Positions 18,660-28,989 of a DNA stretch of 64,000 bases are shown one piece after another. The DNA lies in NCBI GenBank assembly GCA_977006965.1, contig OZ345352.1:248001-312000 (forward strand), in the 5' to 3' direction. Position 1 is the stretch's first letter; every line of letters begins with the position of its first letter. The position numbers and the translations under genes are program-made. The stretch comes from Phymatolithon calcareum (taxonomy: Eukaryota; Rhodophyta; Florideophyceae; Hapalidiales). The notes under the pieces were generated by a model. It was not told the DNA's origin and did not search any database. It was given only the letters and a program-made list of their open reading frames with translations.

Positions 18660-19160
18660 AACTATCTTCTACGTACACTATCGATACGGCAGGGCGTTAT
18701 TTCCGCAACCCAGCTAGAAAATCTCTCCTTCTTCTCTGCCTGTGGCTCCAGATATGATACGACTCCGTTCAACCCGGAACAAATGTGGTGGTTACAGAAA
18801 ATTGGCTCAAAGAGATCATGCCCTCGTAGAGAATGAGAAGTGAAAGAACATCGTTTATGCTGATCTACCAAGAATTCCAACCGCACCAAGCGGTGAAGAT
18901 GAGACAGAGGAGGCACAGAACTCTTTGAGCGAGGTGGTTTGGTGGCCATTTCCCGAGAGACCGTTGATCGAAAAGATGGGAATAATTTACAGAATCCTGG
19001 AGAAGCGTACATGGCCTCAGAGAGAAAATGATGAATTAGAAAGGGCGATTGACGTAATTCTATGTAGTTCCGACAAAACGTATATTCGTTACCAGTATAA
19101 GTGCTTAGAAACGTGCCCACTTTGGTCCAGCTGGGACACATGATACCTTGTCAATAAATC
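18660..19160 (+). pseudogene. LINE ORF2 C-terminal and 3'-UTR remnant (family F)
   Basis: On the + strand, VVWWPFPERP followed by W-P-x-REN-DELERAIDVIL (about 18940-19070) matches the LINE C-terminal pattern seen at 5672 and 54756. The 3' block at 19108-19160 (GTGCCCACTTTGG, then ATACCTTGTCAATAAA) matches the LINE 3'-end block. Upstream codons (PFNPEQMWWLQK at about 18770) may belong to the same protein but contain stops. The antisense 159-codon ORF over it is probably a shadow. B2 carries the same at about 50450-50950. Confidence 0.5.
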
Positions 19161-19299
19161 CACTTAATTGCGTAAACTGGTTCGGTGATTGGGCGATGTC
19201 ACGTAATTGTAATCCTATATTGCAACGAGGAAGCGAATTGTAGCTCAAATTCATGAAGGGAAAAAGGTACCAATAGAATTGACTTCTCGCCAATCTCCA

Positions 19300-20099
19300 A
19301 ATATCACATTGCTGCCACCCCTGCCACTACTATGGGATTTAGGTGTCGGGATCGGTCCCAGGCGTCTCGTAAACAAAAATGAGAGCAAAACGAATGAGTG
19401 CTCGAAAATGGCTGTTCAAATGCTGGAGTATCTCTACTGGTCTCTCCCTGTACAGATCTTCAACCGTTTTGCCGCTCACTTTGCCAGTATCGTCGAGAGG
19501 CAGACCGACCAGGACAACGTATGATTAGGTGCTCCACTGTCTCTTAGACATCATGCGGGCACATCTTGCACAATGGGTCGTAGAGTAGAGACTCATCCTA
19601 TACGTGTCCGTGATGAAAGCATGGTACAATAAGACAGCAATTCACTATGAGTTGGTGCAGTACCGCCTCGGCACGTCTATGTGAGATGTGCAGATCTCTT
19701 GAGAGCGTAGGTAGGGTAACTGGTCTGCTTCTGCACAGCGGCTTCATAATGGATCTCGCCGCTTCCCAAGTGAGAGGTATCGTTTCATGCCCTACCACAT
19801 CCGATTCCAAAACTCCCCTCCGCGCCAGATTATCAGTGACCTCATTCTTCGCGACTCAGCAGTGGCTCGGTATTCACACACACTCGATACGACCTTCGTC
19901 TGAAAAAAACGTGTCCATATTGCTCCACATATTCCGCATCATGTCTATAAACATTCGCGGTTGCCCGTTAAGCGCCTCAAAGCAACTGCGACTGTCGGTG
20001 AACCATCTGATGGTGCTTCCGTGGGGAAGTTTATAGGCTATTCACTGCTTGAAACGCATACACGGCGCCAAATGTCTCCGCATCATATGAAGAGCCAAC
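19300..20099 (-). pseudogene. LINE RNase H domain plus CCHC-type knuckle, decayed
   Basis: Read on the minus strand with frame changes: SYDAETFGAVYAFQAVNSL, then TIRWFTDSRSCFEALNGQ, then ECV-stop-IPSH with NEVTDNLARRG, then PLCKMC-x(4)-ETVEHLIIRC. These are the AE, TDS and N-E-x-D parts of RNase H, followed by the C-x2-C-x(n)-H-x4-C finger that ends I-clade-like non-LTR retrotransposons. It has at least two TGA at probable Trp positions, plus TAG and TAA at probable Gln positions. The copy in B2 lies at about 51092-51891. No reverse transcriptase belonging to it is seen nearby. Confidence 0.6.
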
Positions 20100-20100
20100 A

Positions 20101-20380
20101 GCTCCAGCGGCCAGCGATGCTGAAAGTAGTTTTGAAGACTGGGTGGACTAATGAAGAAGAGCGACAAATAGAAGTAGCGATTAATAATATCCTAAAAGAT
20201 ACGAAATATACTAAAAGACAAGAGAAAAGAGTAAGCTGCCATTTTCACCGTACTTCCACGAGTCGATCATCTGCGCAACGACATGGCGAAGAAGATAGCA
20301 AGGAATATATTCATGGATGTATCGACAGAATGAAAATACTTTTGAATTCTACAGCTCATGCAAGCGCTGGAAACTTCTAA
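20101..20380 (+). pseudogene. LINE ORF2 C-terminal fragment (family G)
   Basis: Contains LKTGWTNEEERQIEVAINNILKD, the W-x-EE...AI-x2-IL signature shared by the LINE C-termini in this window. It starts abruptly next to the oppositely oriented RNase H remnant, so this is a junction of two elements. Identical in B2 at 51893-52172 except for S/C at one codon. Confidence 0.45.
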
Positions 20381-20399
20381 AAGGGAGCTCTTTCCAGGG

Positions 20400-21400
20400 C
20401 TGAGGTCCCCTTAAGAGATATAGAACAGCTGGATGACAAGGAGGTTGAGCAGCTCTGCAAAGCGTCGGCGCACGAGTCGGATGAGCGATTTTACAGCGTG
20501 GTTTCAAAGTCCATAAGCAAAAGCCGGTCCTCTCCTGGATCTTTCCAGCATAGCACCAAGAATCGAATAATAAGAACCAGAACGAATAGAATCCAAGAGA
20601 AATAATGTCATTAGAGCTTCAGTTTGGTAGCTAGCCACATTTACAAGAGACTGCAGTACTTCGGCTGTATCGGGTGTCCAATAACAACGAGCGGGGCCTG
20701 AGCCACCATAAGCAAGCTTCCGTCGGAAGAATCTGTCCGCTGAATGCTGCTGTAGGCGATTGTACACACAAATCGTTTTCTAAGCAAGGATCTGATAGAT
20801 ATTTTGAATGATAGAATCGTGACTTTCTCGTGTAGCCCATAAGTGCACGGTATGTACTGACATAACCAGCAATCAATCCTTCATTACGTGGATTAGGGCA
20901 CAATAAAAGGCTATTAAACAAGCTCTTCAAGACAATCGGCGAGAGAGGCATCGGTATCCAACTTTTGGCGAAATGATTCTCCTCAGCACGGCTGAGCGGT
21001 CTTGTGGGGTCTAAACTGCTTGCAGATGGTGCTAGGGTGGTGGAGAAAGCTACGATTGAGAGAAAGTGTGGAGATGGTAATGGCAGTCCGAGAACGGGAT
21101 CTGTAATTGGATATGGGGAGTAAGGAAGAGCTGGATGTCAGGTTGGTAGATGTTTTGTGGCAGAAGCAGGTATAGAATATTCGAATTGCCATTGCAATAC
21201 ATTGCAATCAATTTCCATTGCAACCGGACTGGAGGATCACTTCATGATTGGAATCATGATTTCTGCGTGTCTGCAGTCGAGAATGATTGCTTCAATCCTG
21301 TTCTCGGAGCGTAATGCACTTATATAGGCGCCAGCTAGCCGTTGGTATTAGTCGTAGAAATCCAATCCTGACGGAGCAGGTGAGCCCAATGTTAATCGAT
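20400..21400. other. Module B stretch with no recognised gene
   Basis: Short ORFs on the minus strand (20504-20767, 20631-20951) have no recognised motif. A segment near 20615-20660 resembles 36830-36860 at the DNA level, suggesting an old shared repeat. ATTGCAAT words cluster at 21185-21225, as they do at 18505-18590. Confidence 0.5.
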
Positions 21401-21401
21401 T

Positions 21402-21689
21402 GTGACCAGCGATGATGCGGAGGGCACTAGTCTTTTTGGGTGTATGATGTTTGCTTCTTATATAGCTCTATCGGAAGAGATTGTGAAAGACAGGTCGTTT
21501 GTCAACGGAGTTGTGAAAATTCAGCGAGATGTCTGCGACCAGCTTACGGCGAGCGAGATAGCGGCGTACAAAGAGCTACTGCGTAGCACTGAGTCTGTAC
21601 AAGCTAGTGATGCAAGCAGTGGGGAACCAGGATGCTTTCTCATGATCAAGATTGTTCATAAGCCTCGAAAGCTGAATGAGAACAAATGA
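21402..21689 (+). CDS. Unrecognised 95-codon ORF
   Basis: Open from a GTG, with the first ATG codons about 15 residues in. Protein-like composition with acidic and Lys-rich stretches, ending KPRKLNENK. Identical in B2 at 53194-53481, but the whole block is nearly identical, so this says nothing about selection. No family recognised. It could be the last exon of a lost gene. Confidence 0.25.
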   Translation: MTSDDAEGTSLFGCMMFASYIALSEEIVKDRSFVNGVVKIQRDVCDQLTASEIAAYKELLRSTESVQASDASSGEPGCFLMIKIVHKPRKLNENK

Positions 21690-21924
21690 AAGTACATGGA
21701 CGCTAGCTTCGTTATTGGATCAGCTGCGAAGGTCGAAAAACTTTAGTCATTAGCCCACAGAGTTCTATCTGACTTGTGGAAGCGGTACAGGCCAATTTTG
21801 ACTGAAGCTTCGCTTCTCTGAAAGTCAATCAAGACTACTGGGAGCTGCCTTTATTCTGTGAAGCATTGCAGAGAGCTCTGTTGGGTAAAGTCGCAGCTAG
21901 GCTTCCTGCTTAGGAAGAAGAAAA

Positions 21925-22100
21925 GGCGCTTATAGACATGAATAATGTCCAGAATGATTGATCTCAGTAAACGTGGTAGATCGTCGGATTGCACTCATTG
22001 ATTTCAGTCTGATTTGCACTCAGCAGTATCGGATTGCGATTGCTCAGAGCCTGCAATCCGATTGTTTCCATCCCTGGGCAGAAGTTTCGAGCTTGATCGC
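21925..22100 (+). repeat. Diverged relative of a module A segment inside module B
   Basis: Matches 1725-1890 of module A with many substitutions: the block around CTTATA-ACATG-ATAATG, AGAATGATTGAT, GTGGTAGAT and ACTCAGCAG-ATCGG is recognisable throughout. It is much older than the near-identical A and B duplications, so an ancestral A-like element is embedded in B. Confidence 0.6.
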
Positions 22101-22584
22101 TCAATCTGCTAGGATTCGGAACGAAGAGTACCGATTGGAACGAGGAGTCATGCAAAACTAATGAACCCGTACATGGCGGAAATATCTTCGTATCATATCG
22201 TGAATTCAGATCACGAGCGTAAGTATTCTTCGCTTATACATATGGCGAAGTCCGTGAGTCTGTCGATGAGGAGCGTCCGATCTTGTAGAAACTACATGTG
22301 GGAGAAGAAGCGATCGTATGTATATCATCCGGCAGGAAGTAGACCAGATCTATCTGCTGTACTACTAAGGTGCAGTACGATTCGCGAAAGATAGATCCGT
22401 GCTTGCTGAGATAAACTCGTAGAAAGCACAAACGAACTGTATTCTCCACACGAAGAGGGACTGTACCAGTCTCTTCGATAGACTACAATGCTCTCCTTCT
22501 TCGTCGACGACATGAGCGGCGTCAGCGCGCGAAGCCGATCTTTGTGCTATTCACTTTCGGAATGGTAGCGGGGAGATATACACT

Positions 22585-23830
22585 GGAAGACGAGAAAATC
22601 AAAAATCAGCCATGCTGATGGCCAGTTTAGCGTTGTTCAGAAAAGGTCAGAAGCAAGCTTAGGATTTGCTTTGAGACAAATCAATTGGTTACCTTCGTGG
22701 CTGATCAATGCCGTCACTATTTACTTTTTTCTTAGCAAAGTTTATTTAAAAGCCCCACAGACTTCCGAAGATATAGGCAAGACTTCCTCAGTTGCTTCCT
22801 ACCTTTGTGTAGCTTACAAAAACGAATCGCCAGAGGGGCGGGCGGAAAAACTTAGGATCTCAGATATCCCACCTAAAGTGCAGAACTCTTGTAATGTTCG
22901 CCGTAGACGACCCCCGGTAGCGAGGCGTCGTTTTGTGTTCGTTGCGCCACAGTTTGAAGCTCGGTGATCAGTGAACCGAGCTCGTTTGACTGCTGATCTG
23001 ATAGAATGTCGTAACAGCGCATGGTACGTGGCGTGGTACTCGCGTAAGTCCCTATTGATTAAGGGCGTTGACATTGTCTCTATAGACGCTTTGCCGGCAG
23101 CAGCATACCGCTGGTATTTTAGGTATTCTCTGGCAACCGACTTCTTGCTCGGTGTTGCACGTCTTCTCCACTTCCGCTGTCGCGCTTGCTCCTCGGCTGT
23201 TTGCCCCGCGCAACGTATCCTCTCATAGGTGTCACGAAGGCTTCTGCGTTGCTCCTGCCATTACGCCTGCTTCCTGTTAAAGCAGTTTTTTCACGCATTG
23301 GTTGGCTGACGCCTAGCTGTCTCCGATTACAGCAGCCCCTCTCGGGGACGTCACTATCTACTGTCTGCTTGATGGGAGCATACGTGGTATAATGCAAGAC
23401 CCAGCTATCGGGGGCAAGCATGCATAGAAAGGATGATTCTTTGTAGCTCACCTGTCATCTAGTGCCTATGGTAAGCCCTGGTTGAATCACATACCAGTAG
23501 ATCTTGTGCCTGTGATGAAAGGGAATCATGTTCGAAAAAAAATGTTGTAAGAGTGAGTAACTTTGATCTCCCAGACGCCTCCGGTCCGTATTGCCAGAGC
23601 TGTCGTAGTTGAGATCCACACATTTCTTGCAGCACCAAAAGTCCAACAGAACAGTCCTCGGCTGAGGTTTCCATCAGCTCGTACTTAAGCAAATTAGAAA
23701 TTGGCGAGAAGTGAAAGAGCGGGGAAAATGTGCTACGTGAAAAAACGCTCTTCAATGTTTCTCCATGTTCCAACCTGTGGACAAGTAAGAACGGCCTTCA
23801 ACTTGAAATCACAGCGTGGCACAGGACAGG
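22585..23830. other. Unique stretch between B1 and the next LINE remnant
   Basis: No gene recognised. A LINE-like 3' end lies antisense at about 22725-22790 (TTTATTTAAAAGCCCCACAGACTTCCGAAGATAT), resembling 24600-24645 and 48170-48215. Minus-strand ORFs 23119-23451 and 22814-23074 have no recognisable motif. Confidence 0.4.
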
Positions 23831-23837
23831 GGAGTAA

Positions 23838-24033
23838 CTTTCCCCCTCGAGGTCCCGAAGGAGACCAGAGGTGGGTTTTTGTAGTCCACTGAATCGTGTT
23901 ACACCAACAAGAAAAGAAAACCCCTTCAAGACAGAATCTAGCCAAAACCCTTGGCCTTAGGAAAGTTGCCCCGAGCGTTAGCAGATGCGTTGGTAACTTT
24001 TAAATAAAAATCTACCTTTCTTCTTCTTCTTCA
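23838..24033 (+). mobile_element. LINE family B 3' fragment with (TTC)n tail
   Basis: Starts near TTCCCCCTCGAGG and ends TAACTTTTAAATAAAAATCTACC followed by TTC repeats. It is homologous to the LINE 3' ends at 34685-34873 and 56310-56496, and more distantly to 54538-54780. A4 at about 48750-48772 has the TTC run without the LINE, which marks the junction. It is a dead-on-arrival 5'-truncated copy. Confidence 0.7.
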
Positions 24034-24639
24034 ATGTTTCTGGTTTGCGAAAAAATGATGCCAGAAACAAACCAGTCCAGCATGCAGGCACATGTCGCGT
24101 GCGTATATACCTGTGCGCAATGATGTCGATTGCACAATGCTACAACACGATGATGCAACTCAGTACATTATTGAGGAACGCCATGTTCAAAAACGTCGAC
24201 GCACCCGTACCAAGCTGGGTGAAAACCCACAACTAGGTGGTCAAGTCGAAAAGTCGGGTTCAACACCATTTATATCCAACAGAATTGTCTACAACGCGCC
24301 CAAGGAGTTTATCTCACACACGACACACAATCTAGAATTCTGTTGAGGCTGATGCGACGGAATTAGTGAGATTAGAATTCGTCCCGACATCCTGCTTGGG
24401 CTATATGACACTATTGGGAAAGACTCTGGTATGTACTCTGGTCCACGAGCAACAAGAACAGTGATTAAATGAAAAAAAGACAAGTGTACGAACAAGAACA
24501 AAATTAAGGAAAATCTAGGATTGGCTCTAGACCTTACTGCCTGAACAGGAACACGCTGCAGCAAAGCTGTGGGTCGCCACTAATCAGATTTTTTTCCTTC
24601 AAGTTTATTTAAAAGGCCTGCAAAGTTCCGGAGATATGG

Positions 24640-25030
24640 GTTCATATCAAGCAAAGCCATGTCCATAGTTTTGTCCATGCGGTCGTATTTAGCTTCTCCC
24701 TCTCGATGGGAGAACAAAGTATTCCAAAAAAAACTTTACTATGAGAGTTTCTACTGTCGACGTGACATTGCACAAACATAGATGCTCAATCGTTGTTTTA
24801 GCTTCTCTTGTTGAGATAGCGAAGCTAATTAAGAGCGAAAACATGAAATTCAGCTTCGCTTCTGCGGATAGCGATACTAAATCTGCGAAATAGTATTCTT
24901 CGTTGATATCAATTAATGCCATGTCCATAGATTTGTCCATGCGGTCGTATTTAGCTTCTCCTTCTCGATGGGAGAGCAAAGTATTCCAAAAAATACTTTA
25001 CTGTGAGAGTTGCTACTGTCGACGTGACAT
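24640..25030 (-). repeat. 262-bp satellite, about 1.5 units
   Basis: Same satellite as 16151-18107, inverted. It starts at ATATGGGTTCATATC, the same terminal boundary as the other arrays, and joins the same spacer sequence (CTTAATCGATTATCTTGC) on the other side. The array length is therefore variable while both boundaries are fixed. Confidence 0.9.
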
Positions 25031-27846
25031 TTTCCAAACGTTGATACTTAATCGATTATCTTGCTTCGGTCGTTGAGACGGCCGCGGGAAGTAGCCTTAA
25101 AAATAGCACTCATCTTCATTGAACGCGGTGTGTTCATACGTCGGGCCATGTGCACACGTTTTGCATCCCTTGCTCAGGGAGGGGAACACCATCTGTTCGA
25201 AAACACGCTATTATGAAATGTCTTATTCTGAATGCGAATGTTTTCAAACGTGGCCATTCTATCCCTGTTCTCCCAGCCTCTATTGCGACGGCGACGCCCA
25301 ATAAGAACAAAACTCAGAAAACTCGTCCGTTCCCTTCTTCTACCAGACCACGGATCCGCAAAGCTCGAGCTCAATACCATCGCCAAACAGTATAGAGAAC
25401 TCTTGCGAAGCCAATTGGACTGTTTTAGTGAGCATTCGTGTAAGCTGTCGAGCGAGAAAGTCGTCCAAACATCTGGCTGGAGCAATGCGACACTGGTGAG
25501 CGCGACATTCATGGGTATCTTGGTCGCCAATAAAGGTACTTATAGTGCTCCTCTTGTCAGCTATGCTGATGCTGTAGGCAATTAAAAGGCTCATGCCGTC
25601 TTCTATCTCTTCGCTTCTTTTCGACCGACTTCGAACGTTTGTAATATTAAATAAAACTCTTTATTTATTCTTTGCACCAATTCATACTTTTCCGTACTCT
25701 GCATAACGTCTCAGGGGGATGATCTGCTGCCGTCCTTAGTTTATCCGATGTTCAACATGAGCTGCCGTACGAGAGCCGCCCGCATGCGTGCTTCATGGCC
25801 AGCTGTGCATGTCGCTCCTTCGCAGAACGAAGTCTGGCTGGATTTTCGTCTCGTTTCAGGTACAGAGCTCTTTTCCTTCTTCATTCGTGTACATAGCCCT
25901 CCTAGGAAGCAGAGGTCGCCTGACTTGCCCTGTCGACTTCACCATCGCGTTCATCGCGTGAGCAACACGTTTTTCACAGTTTTGAACATTGCTAGTTGTT
26001 TTTTCTGTTGCTTTACGCGCATACTTTGCTGCAGATTATTTCCACAAGCCGCCCAAGTAAAGGGGTCACTCTTCTAATGCCGGATATTTTCCCAGCGGAA
26101 GCGGACCCCATGTTTCTATCTAGTGCGTGGAGTCGTGGATTTGCACTGCAAATCTTGTACCTAGCCTCACCTACGTTGGTTTGTCACCTAACGATTATCC
26201 TTTTCAGGCACGGCGCGAAATATACATCACCTACCATGATTAGAAGCTTCTAGACTTCTACATATAAGGGGAGCTCGAGCGGTCTTACGTTTTTCTCTCA
26301 ACTAGCGTGATCGGTGCCTCGTAAACTGAAACACTCAACAGTATCCTTAGGAAGCCAAATTGGACGTAGCTCAGGCCATTGATGTGATACTATGCAACTA
26401 AAACGTATCGAGTCTGGTAGAGTGTGTGGTTAGAATGATTCAGTTTTTGGAGTCGCTTTGGGCGGATGTAGAGGCTTTCGACTTACCGCTGCATAATCCA
26501 TACTGCGTCAGTGTCATGTTTCTGTTCCTTCTTCGACAGTCGTGTGTACCTATGTACATTGTTTCTGAGCTTGTCACAGACTGATTCTATGCGTACACCC
26601 AGAGACCATCATTGTCCACGCAGACGGTCAGCATACTCCATCAGGCATATGTTTTACAGTAGAGGCAGAAAGATGAACAATGAGCAAACAAGTACTAGAT
26701 AATCTTAATTAAATATTTCTAGAGAAGTTACCATGTGTCGCAACTTGAGGAACGTCGGCACATTTCTAGCCATACTAGATAATCATGAGCTCAGTATGGC
26801 CCAAGAAGTAAAGCAGTCGTCGTTTCCGTCGAACTGATCACGCAAGCTCTGCTCAGAATACGTTAAAACTCTCCTGTCACCTTTTGTGGAATCTTTACCG
26901 CCGTCGTCTTCGAGTGGTGCGCTTGGAGGCCAATCACGAGCCTGGTGAGAAAGAGTTAAATGAACGCGTATACAGTTGGACGACAGAGGAGGAGAAAAAA
27001 AGCCGATCTCAGCCCTTATCCGGACCTCACTGCTAGAGGAGAGCGTGTTCGATCGGCATATGTACTAAGATTGTTTGAAAGCTCCCAAAACCTCGCCCCG
27101 GAGTATCAGGACCACTTTTAAAACATTTCAAATTTGAGTACTTTTGCGTATTCTGATCCATCTGCACTTGCTTTTGTGAGTCGCCTGCACTAATATTCAC
27201 TCTCAGGTGTCCTCTCCGGCGATAGGACGGCTGAGGAACCAGAAGAAGAGCTTATATACATGGATAATGCTCAGAATGATTGATTTCATTGAGCGTGGTA
27301 GATAGTCGAGTTGCACGGATTGATTTCATTCCGAATTTCACTCAGCAGCATCGGTTCGAGGTTGCTCAGAACTTGCAATCCAACAGCAATCGGTTTTTTT
27401 CCATCCCGGGGCAAACGTCCCGAGCGTGGTCGCTGGTTGTTATAGGAAAGAGCGAAGGAGGAAAACATATATGGAATAAGGAAGAAATGTGTATTGATAA
27501 AAGGGACATAAAGCTGATTTGCGGCAAGAAGATGTTCACATGCTCTGCAGGCATGTCATCAAGCACAACGAGTGTCAAAAACCGCTTTTAATGCTTTAAC
27601 GGACATCACTACAATTCCCTTTGGGTAATGGACAGCATGGCACTGGGGAACGTCAACGTAAGCCATTGGAGTTCCGTATCAAATACCTAGACTCTAAGAT
27701 GAAAAAAGACTTTCCAAGGTTGTCGCCGAGAAAGCAAACGCAAGAGAAGAGATAGAGCCGGTGACATTGGGACGTATCTGGCAGTCAACCACAGACGCTG
27801 GTCTCCGACAAAGATTCGACTTACAACGAACCTGGCAGCAGCAGGA

Positions 27847-28659
27847 AGAAGAAGAAGTGTAAGTTTTTTATTTAAAAGTTACCAACGCATCTGCAGACGC
27901 TTGGGGCAACTTTGCGAAGGCCATTGGGCCAAAAAACAGGGTCTATCGTTCTTGTATGTTAGCGTGGTCGATTTCGACACGATCTGGCGGAAATATCAAA
28001 ACCTACCTCTGGCTTAGAGCCTCGAGGGGGAAAAATATTCCACTGTCTTGAGTCGCGGGTTTCAGGTTTCGAGAGTGGCCTTGGCCTCCTGATACATGGG
28101 AAGTATTTCGTCGAGTGCCCTCCTTGTAAAAGCACTTTCTTCATATGATAGCTTGTCTTTTGATAGGCCTGACTTGAGATCTTCGATAGCATCCTTTCCA
28201 GTTTGTCCAGTTAGGTCTATGAGCTCGGAGGTGCTCATCGGCGGGAACATTCCAAATGCCCATTTGATGGTCAGGGTCCTGTACCTCCTTGACCTGAAGC
28301 ACAAGTGAGGTGGCAGTGTGGTCTTGATACTCGGGATGGGGCGTTTTTTTCCTTTTTCCACTATCGTGGCAGCTTCCAGGATCTTTTTTCTTTGGTATTG
28401 CTTGATGTTTGTGCGAGGCGTAGTTTCATACGCCGCTCTGAAGAGGTGAGGGTTTACTTTGGCGTGGGTTACGTCCAGATTTGCGTTTTCGATCTCCTTC
28501 GGTTGTCGCACCTGTGTCGGTTTTGACTCACGATTTTCCGCCTGCCTCATTAGTCTTCGCACAAACAGTCTTGCAAGTATATCCCTTCTGTCCTTCGGCT
28601 TCACAATACGTCACATCGCTCTGCTTCTATCCGCACTCCTTCTGCCTGGTTTCCCAAAT
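27847..28659 (-). mobile_element. 5'-truncated LINE family A insertion in module A3
   Basis: Flanked by the 13-bp target duplication GGCAGCAGCAGGA at 27834-27846 and 28660-28672. The empty site is present in A1 (about 2303), A2, A4 and A5. On the minus strand it has the C-terminal 180 codons of ORF2 (28604-28062, with KWAFGMFP and a terminal EESAFTRRALDEIL), a 3' UTR, and a (CTT)n tail at the low-coordinate end. Target-primed reverse transcription explains the truncation and tail. Confidence 0.9.
28062..28604 (-). pseudogene. LINE family A ORF2 C-terminal fragment
   Basis: About 180 codons, close to the C-terminal third of the ORF at 56210-54756. It lacks the whole reverse transcriptase core because of 5' truncation. 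It ends in TGA at the same place as the longer copy. Confidence 0.8.
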
Positions 28660-28989
28660 GGCAGCAGCAGGAGCGCAGCCGGGCGAGGAAGATAACGTTT
28701 TCAATAACAGACCTACCTTTTCATCCACTGATGCTCAAAAGTAGACACATAGCTCTTTGCGCAAGAAAGTCTCTTAGTCATTATCAAAGCACCCATCGAA
28801 ACTATTTGAACTAGCGGGTAGTCAGGTTTTGTGGATGATTCGAGTACTCATTCGAATTCTGCATCGTCCTGCATAGACGTCTGCAGAACAAGAATATTCT
28901 TACTCTACGAATACAATACTTTGTTCTTAGAACAAGGACAATCTACAAAATAAAAGCAGTTAAATACACGAACTGGAAAGCGGTACAAG

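Larger units (their letters stand above)
18108..22584 (+). repeat. Module B copy 1
   Basis: About 4.48 kb, nearly identical to 49901-54058 in direct orientation. It abuts the satellite end directly. It contains a candidate intron, LINE C-terminal fragments, an RNase H remnant on the minus strand and unrecognised short ORFs. B2 lacks 318 bp (22000-22317 here), the longest difference between the copies. Confidence 0.95.

Noticed and set aside
18662-19141. 159-codon minus-strand ORF as a gene
   Set aside because: It is antisense to a LINE C-terminal remnant with the recognised WPQREN-DELERAIDVIL pattern. Identity between B copies reflects recent duplication.
19490-20060. RIP (repeat-induced point mutation) as the cause of the stops
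   Set aside because: Some stops fit C to T at CpA, but the two TGA at Trp codons do not, and the near-identical module B copies and the intact copia element show no heavy C to T bias by eye. A counted dinucleotide index would be needed.
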